A stretch of DNA of 64,000 nt from assembly GCA_963920575.1 (NCBI GenBank), contig OY986971.1:23764145-23828144 (forward strand). Reading direction: 5' to 3'. Shown here one piece after another: positions 58,850-64,000 of this stretch. A model generated the notes under the pieces. The model saw only the letters and a program-made list of their open reading frames with translations, did not search any database and was not told where the DNA came from. Position numbers and translations under genes: made by a program. The DNA comes from Narthecium ossifragum (taxonomy: Eukaryota > Streptophyta > Magnoliopsida > Dioscoreales > Nartheciaceae). Positions within the stretch are counted from its first letter, which is position 1. Every line of letters starts with the position of its first letter.

Positions 58850-59745
58850 GTATTTTTGCAAATCACGGCCACAAAGGCTCTTTTTACCCAAACTGCTCCT
58901 AGCCTTTTGCACCCATGCCATGTCACATGACAGAGCATATTGACGTGGTATGATTATGCACATCAATGCATCATCATGCGGGCCCACATATAATAATAAA
59001 ATATAATTATTTAATATATACTATTAAAATAATAACTTTCACATGATGTTGGTCAATCATGGCATGACACGTGGCACGTGGGTCCCACTTATATTAATAT
59101 TTTACTATAATAACATATTCATAATATTATTTAATATACTACTCTTAGGAAACTATTTTTATGAGTGTAAAAATTTTTATTCGTTCACAAACACGTAAGC
59201 AAATATTTTTGTTAGTGTATAAATTTTTTTGTGTGTGGTAACAGTTTTTGTGCGTGTTTTTTTTTACATACAAATGTTTTTTGTGAGCACATATAAATTT
59301 TTACGCATAGATATTTTGCAAATTTTTTTGCACACAAAAATTTATATGCGCTCATGAAAATATTTGCATGTAAAAAAACAAACTCTCATAAAAAAATGTT
59401 AACACTGCTGCAAAAATTTTATACGCTAATAAAAATATTTGCAAGCGTGTTTGTGAGCAAATAATTTTTTTTGCTATACGTAGTGTATTAAATAATATTA
59501 TTAACATAAGTGGGGTCCACCTATCACATGTCATACCATGATCAGCCCACATCATGTAAAAAAACATTATTTTAATTTATATATATTAAAATAATTATAT
59601 TTTATTAATATACATGGATTGCCAAGTCATGTGGAAGCCACCATGACCAAGCCTCGTCATGTGGATGTGATGGCATGTATATCATTGGAATTTTTTAAAA
59701 TATGGGCCCTGATTCGCAGGAAAACAGGCTCAAGGGTCCCAAAAT
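58850..59745. mobile_element. large inverted-repeat element next to the MULE
   Basis: The left arm 58989-59145 (taataataaaatataatta ... cacgtgggtcccactt) is matched by the reverse complement of 59478-59614. Outer sequences ggaccctg...aaatcacggcc (58855) and gggccctgattcgc...gggtccc (59704) also look inverted. The middle is AT-rich with aaaaattttt motifs. It is probably a non-autonomous MULE; TSD not identified. Confidence 0.55.
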
Positions 59746-60196
59746 GCCAAAAACTTCTCCGATTATTATGTATATATAGTTGAACTTTCTCCAATTCTCA
59801 TGTGTTCATTTGCATGTCATTTGGATAACTAGTACGTCCACGTCCACAACCTCTCTCTCTCCATGCCTCGATATGTGATTACACGATTAATCTTTCCGAT
59901 TTTAAAATTCAAAACTAAATAGATAATAAAATTAAAAAATAAAACGTTTGTCTAATTTCTATGGAAACTATGCTCCGACTCTGTTATCTCTCCGGTGGAC
60001 GGAATCCATCGCCCTCCACCTCACACCATCGCCTTTCTTCCCCCACATCCTTCATTAATATTTAACAGATTTACCAAGGTCTGCATGGAGCGCCCAGTGC
60101 ATGGAGCGCTCCATACATGTTTTGGTTGGGTACTACTACTACATCATAAAGAAGTGCTCCTAGTATTTACTAAAATGCCACTGTCTTATATTAGAA

Positions 60197-60613
60197 TGGA
60201 AAAATTATCTTTTTCGTCCCTCAAGTATCATCGAAGTAACGTTTAGGTCTCTAATCTTTTATAAGTTTCAATTATGTCCCTACAGTCTCTTTTTCGTCAC
60301 AATGTGGGACATCTGTCTGACGCCGTCTCTATTCTTAACGGCTAGGGTGTCACGTGACCGCACGTGATGGATGCCGTGCAGATGGAAGTAACGTTTTAGT
60401 CCTTTAACTTTCATCAAAGTAAGGTTTTAGTCCCTTAACTTCCATCACGTGCGGTCACGTGACACCCCAGTCGTTAAGTATAGAGACGGCGTCAGGCAGA
60501 TGTCCCACATTGTGACGAATAGGAGACTGTAAGGACCCAATTGAAACTTATTAAAGATTAGGGACTTAAACGTTACTTTGATGAAAATTAACGGACTAAA
60601 AAGATAATTTTTC
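60197..60613. mobile_element. long-TIR MITE (417 bp), Mutator-like
   Basis: Arms of about 175-185 bp (60199-60371 and 60441-60611) are highly complementary. Examples are gaaaaattatcttttt, cacaatgtgggacatctg and cacgtgaccgcacgtgatgg (inner end). The 9-bp sequence atattagaa flanks both ends (60188-60196 and 60614-60622). The left end has two extra bases (tg) with no partner on the right. Size, TIR length and 9-bp TSD fit a Mutator-type MITE. Confidence 0.88.
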
Positions 60614-60622
60614 ATATTAGAA

Positions 60623-61850
60623 ACCATCCGATACATGCATCGCGGAGCATCGACAAGCCCGCGATCCATGCTGATGTGGTGAAGCAAACACCCCCTAAGT
60701 TGAACCCAAATATTAAAGAAAGAAAAGAATCGCCTTATTCCTAAAATCTAATGAGATCATAAGAAAGTAGAATCTATCAGCAATGTTTTTTAGAATTCTG
60801 AGACGATCTCCGACTAGTGATTACAAGGATCTCTAGACAGACTTGCAATCAAATACAAAACTAAACTTGAAATCATGATGAAGGATGTGAACGAGAACAG
60901 CGGAGAGAGACTGTAAAAGGATTTTTTTTGAAAATTTACCTTGGTTTTAATGTAATTGTGAGGTTCCCCGAGGGGTTTTCTGTAAAACGGGGGTGTTTTG
61001 TGTAAACACTCCATCTTCCCCAACACATGGCAAGCCATGGCGGCAGAAGGCTAGCCATGTTGCAAGATGGCCGGCCAAACCTCTTATACAGCCCTCTCCA
61101 CCTCTTAAGCCTCAATCTGATGCCAGTTTAGAGAGAGAGAGGGAGAATTGAAAGAGAGAACGAAGAGGGAAGATCGCCGAAAATTGGAGTTTTGGGGGGT
61201 TTCTCGCCCTTTTTCTTCCTATGTGCTTTCTTAGGTAAGCTTCTACCTTCCTCCCGGTTTAATTCGGTGGTTTTTTCATAGTTTTTGGTGGAGATTTGGT
61301 GGGTTTTGAGGTTTTTCGACGGTTGGTCGCCGGAGATGACGCTAGGGACGACGTTGGAAGCCTTTTCCGAAGACTGCAGCGTCGGAGGAAGCACTCCAAC
61401 GTTTCTAGGCACCTCCCTGACCCTTTCTTTGGTGTTTTCCATGTCGGAAAACCCCATCTCCTTCCTTTCCACAATGGATCCCGGCGAGGGGCGTGGTCGG
61501 CCTTTCTCTAGCCATGATCGCAGTTTTTCCTCAGGATCCGCTTCTAAGGTCTGCGTAGGACCTTTTACCCTTCCTCGACGATGTTTTCCCGGTGCCTTAG
61601 CACCTTGTTTTGGAGATTCGACGGAGCTCCGGCGAAAGCTCCAGCAGTCTTCTTGAGGAGGAAGACGACACTATACGGTGCATGTTAGCACGCGCACACA
61701 GGGTCTGCTATTGTACACCTGAACCTTCTAATGCCCATATCTGAGCTCCCAACATCCGTTTTCCATGATTTTTATGTCGTTTTGACCGGTTTCCGCTTTC
61801 TCGTGGTCTATTGTATTCTGGTAGTATTACTTCCATTTGGGGTGATATCT
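60623..61850. other. intergenic DNA, possible LTR or leader sequence
   Basis: A GC-rich stretch at 61285-61656 has an open frame on the + strand (MTLGTTLEAFSEDCSV) preceded by GA-rich leader-like DNA and a gtaagc donor-like site at 61233. No known domain is visible. It may be a retroelement leader. The rest is AT-rich without features. Confidence 0.35.
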
Positions 61851-62546
61851 TTTCTCACCCTGACCTAGAAAACCCATCCGGTCCAGAGCATGAGGGTTTA
61901 AAATCTATTCAATCCATATGTTGCTCATTTATAATAAAATAAGACATTTACTTTAAACAATTGATCTGGGCTAAAACTGTAATATCTAATATTAAACTAA
62001 AAAGTACTGATGCAGTATTATCATAACTAATCGAAGGAGGAAATTATACATTTAATATAATCCTCGAAGGATATCTATAAACAAAATTGCCAAAAGTACA
62101 GTAGGGTTTTTAGAAACCTCAAACGCCACTAGAAGTCGATGTGTCACCAAAAGCTGATCCATTTAGGAGCTATGGAAGCGTTGGCGCTACACCTGCAAAC
62201 GCAGCCCGGATAAGAGTGAGCGATATACTCAGTATGATTCTATTCTACGACACTCATAAAAAAAAGGGAACTACAAACTGTGTCATCTCTCTCTGCCAAG
62301 CCTAAAGCGTGACCAATAGTGTCAGAAAAACAAGTGAACAACCACGACAAGGATCACATCGGCTTTAGGCGCTCCTCGAAGTGTGACCAAGGTAGGACAA
62401 ATAGGGATTTCAGTAATCTCCAATGCATCCCAAACCCCCATAGTCGATAACAAACTGCTCCAATGCGCGACAGTAATTAAACCACCTTAAACCTTGGCAT
62501 AAGAGAAACAACACGACCTCTAAACCTCAAACACTATGATCTGTAG
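61851..62546 (-). mobile_element. 3' part of a family T LTR, minus strand, cut
   Basis: Starting from a mutated tttctcaccctgacc (the complement of the family 3' end) it aligns with the 3' 700 bp of LTR B in reverse complement. It stops at 62546, where another LTR begins, so it was split by that later insertion. Confidence 0.75.
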
Positions 62547-64000
62547 TGTGAGGACCTGTCCCTCTACTCCTGGGTCGACCGGCTGGGTCGGACCCGCGTC
62601 TCGTTTGTTTGTTTCGCGTCGAGCACGCGATCCGATGGATCGGATTGTTTCTTGGACCACAAGGGCAATTTAGTAAATTACGCCTTGTCGGTTTGTTTCA
62701 CACCCGCAAGTGCACACACTGACCGTGTTTTGTGTTAGTGTTTGATTAGAATGCTTAGGTGGACCCGTGATCGGAAGATCCGAGCTTAGGCTTGTATTTT
62801 AGCCCAAGTTTGGCTTTCTGGGCAAAAGGGATCGATCTTCCTTGCTAGGAAATCGATCTTTCTTGCTAAGAAGATCGATCTTCTTTGAGAAGAAGATCGA
62901 TCCTTCTGTACCAGAAAGTCCTGGCGGTTGAGCTTGAGAGGACGGCCGTCGTGGCCGTCGCCCTCCACTGTTAGAGGGAGAGAGGACTTCCTCTCCTCTC
63001 CTCCCCCTTTTCCCCTCCTTCCCCGGCCTTCCCCCTCACTCTTCTTCTTCTTCTCTTCCTCTTCTCTTTCCCCTCCTTCCTTCCTTCTTCTTCCCGCGGG
63101 CTCTGTTTCCCCTATTCTCGCAACCCCTTCTTCTCTTCCTTTCTCCCTCCTCCGGCCACCGTTTTGGGAGCTTGAAGGCTTGTTGGATCCGTGGCGGCGT
63201 GAGGAAGATCCCTGACATGGTTTAGTTGCTTGGTTAGCGGCTGTTTAGCGGGGAATCAGCCGAGGATTAGCGTTTCCGGTAGGTTTCTACCTACATGAGT
63301 TAGTTTAATGGGTTTATCTTAATCTAGCCGTTAGATCTTGATGTTCCTTATGTTGTTGGATTCCTCTTACTTAGTATAATCTCTGGTTTAAGTTTCATAA
63401 GTTTTTGTTGAGATTTTAGTAGAATTTATGCATGTTTAATCTCGGATTTTCCGGTTTCTGTTGTTCTTGAAAAACAGCCGGTTTGCGGCGAGTTTTCCGA
63501 TCGATACGTGTATGATCTTGGGTTGTGATGAGCATAAGAGTTTTAGATCTTTGCATCTACTCTCAGACCCAATTGATTTCATAATTTTTTTATTTTCCTA
63601 CGATTTGTTATGGATTTCGCACTGGTGGGCTGCGTTGCAGCAAGCAATGGTAAGTTAGTTTTGATTAGCGGTTTTGATTAGTGTTTTCCCGTTAATCTAG
63701 CCGTTGGATGTTTCCATATTTTGGATATGTTGATCCCAGCATGTTGTGCTACTGAAATCTAAGTTGGATCTCGAATCCGACGACGTTTGGACGTCGGATC
63801 GACAAGGTCAACTAGCTGCTATGGAGAGAGTTTTTGATGTTTTATATAATATTATATGTTCGAAACATATAATATTATATTTTTACTGTTCATCGAGGTT
63901 TTCGAGATTGCTTCCCATTGTAGGAGTTCACGGTAGACAGCTGTGGTACCGTCGTAATGCCGGGACCCGTTGCGGATCGGCTGGCAGCGGTTGGTAGTAC
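62547..64000 (+). mobile_element. family T subfamily II LTR, 5' part
   Basis: It begins TGTGAGGACCTGTCC and aligns position by position with the first 1.4 kb of the LTR at 1256-3656. Shared features are the pyrimidine tract near 63000, the AT palindrome (63844-63880) and ggacgtcggatcg. The end is outside the window. Left flank tgtag (62542-62546) would be one TSD copy. Confidence 0.83.

Noticed and set aside
1..64000. tRNA, rRNA, CRISPR or telomere repeats
   Set aside because: Scanned by eye for B-box, rRNA-like and TTTAGGG patterns; the only B-box-like phrases (16337, 12950) lack a tRNA fold and belong to common repeats.

Overview
This window looks like intergenic DNA from a flowering plant, with low gene density and heavy transposon load. 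Two intact protein-coding genes can be supported on the + strand. One is tubulin-binding cofactor C (7459-8574). The other is a three-exon R2R3-MYB transcription factor (18638-19819) whose 133-nt and 130-nt first exons and C-terminal motifs match the MYB92/93/53 suberin-type clade. Both genes are GC-rich, and in the TBCC gene the 5' end is GC-rich while the 3' end is AT-rich. That gradient hints at a monocot, but this is only an inference. No bacterial features, rRNA, tRNA or CRISPR array were seen.

Almost everything else is nested transposable elements, many with target-site duplications (TSDs) that can be read directly. Two LTR families dominate. Family T (about 2.4 kb, starting TGTGAGGACC and ending GTGTGACA) is attached at 894-1255 to the integrase C-terminus of a Tekay/Del-like Ty3-gypsy chromovirus. 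Family G (1.07-1.74 kb, starting TGAT and ending TCA) is present mostly as solo LTRs. Layout: 1-4544 stacked family T LTRs; 4545-7362 intergenic DNA with a 22-bp tandem repeat and a MITE; 7.4-8.6 kb TBCC; 8.6-13.6 kb unique AT-rich DNA with two possible terminal exons of an unidentified gene and a 200-N gap; 13.6-18.6 kb MYB upstream region with old repeat relics; 18.6-19.8 kb MYB; 21.9-23.7 kb 3' LTR.

The most interesting structure is at 24047-32092. It is a hAT-type element (TIR TAAGGGTGTCC, 8-bp TSD cgtgttgg/catgttgg) that carries a broken fragment of a beta-N-acetylhexosaminidase gene, including a preserved splice donor. It was later invaded by a smaller hAT MITE (perfect 8-bp TSD) and by a family T LTR that itself contains two further solo LTRs. 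The flanks of the hAT element join in frame on the minus strand, so it seems to have landed inside an unrecognised gene.

From 32830 to 50782 there is a solo LTR, a 6.4-kb degenerate LINE (minus strand, with a 381-bp in-frame tandem duplication) and a CACTA element of about 9.9 kb. The CACTA element holds a second LINE remnant, two family T LTRs and a Tourist MITE. From 51505 to 58841 lies a MuDR-like element with convergent genes: a MURA-type transposase remnant on minus and a plant-mobile-domain/DUF1985-like gene on plus. Each gene is interrupted by a solo LTR. The right end holds long inverted-repeat elements and more family T LTRs, so the window begins and ends in the same LTR family.
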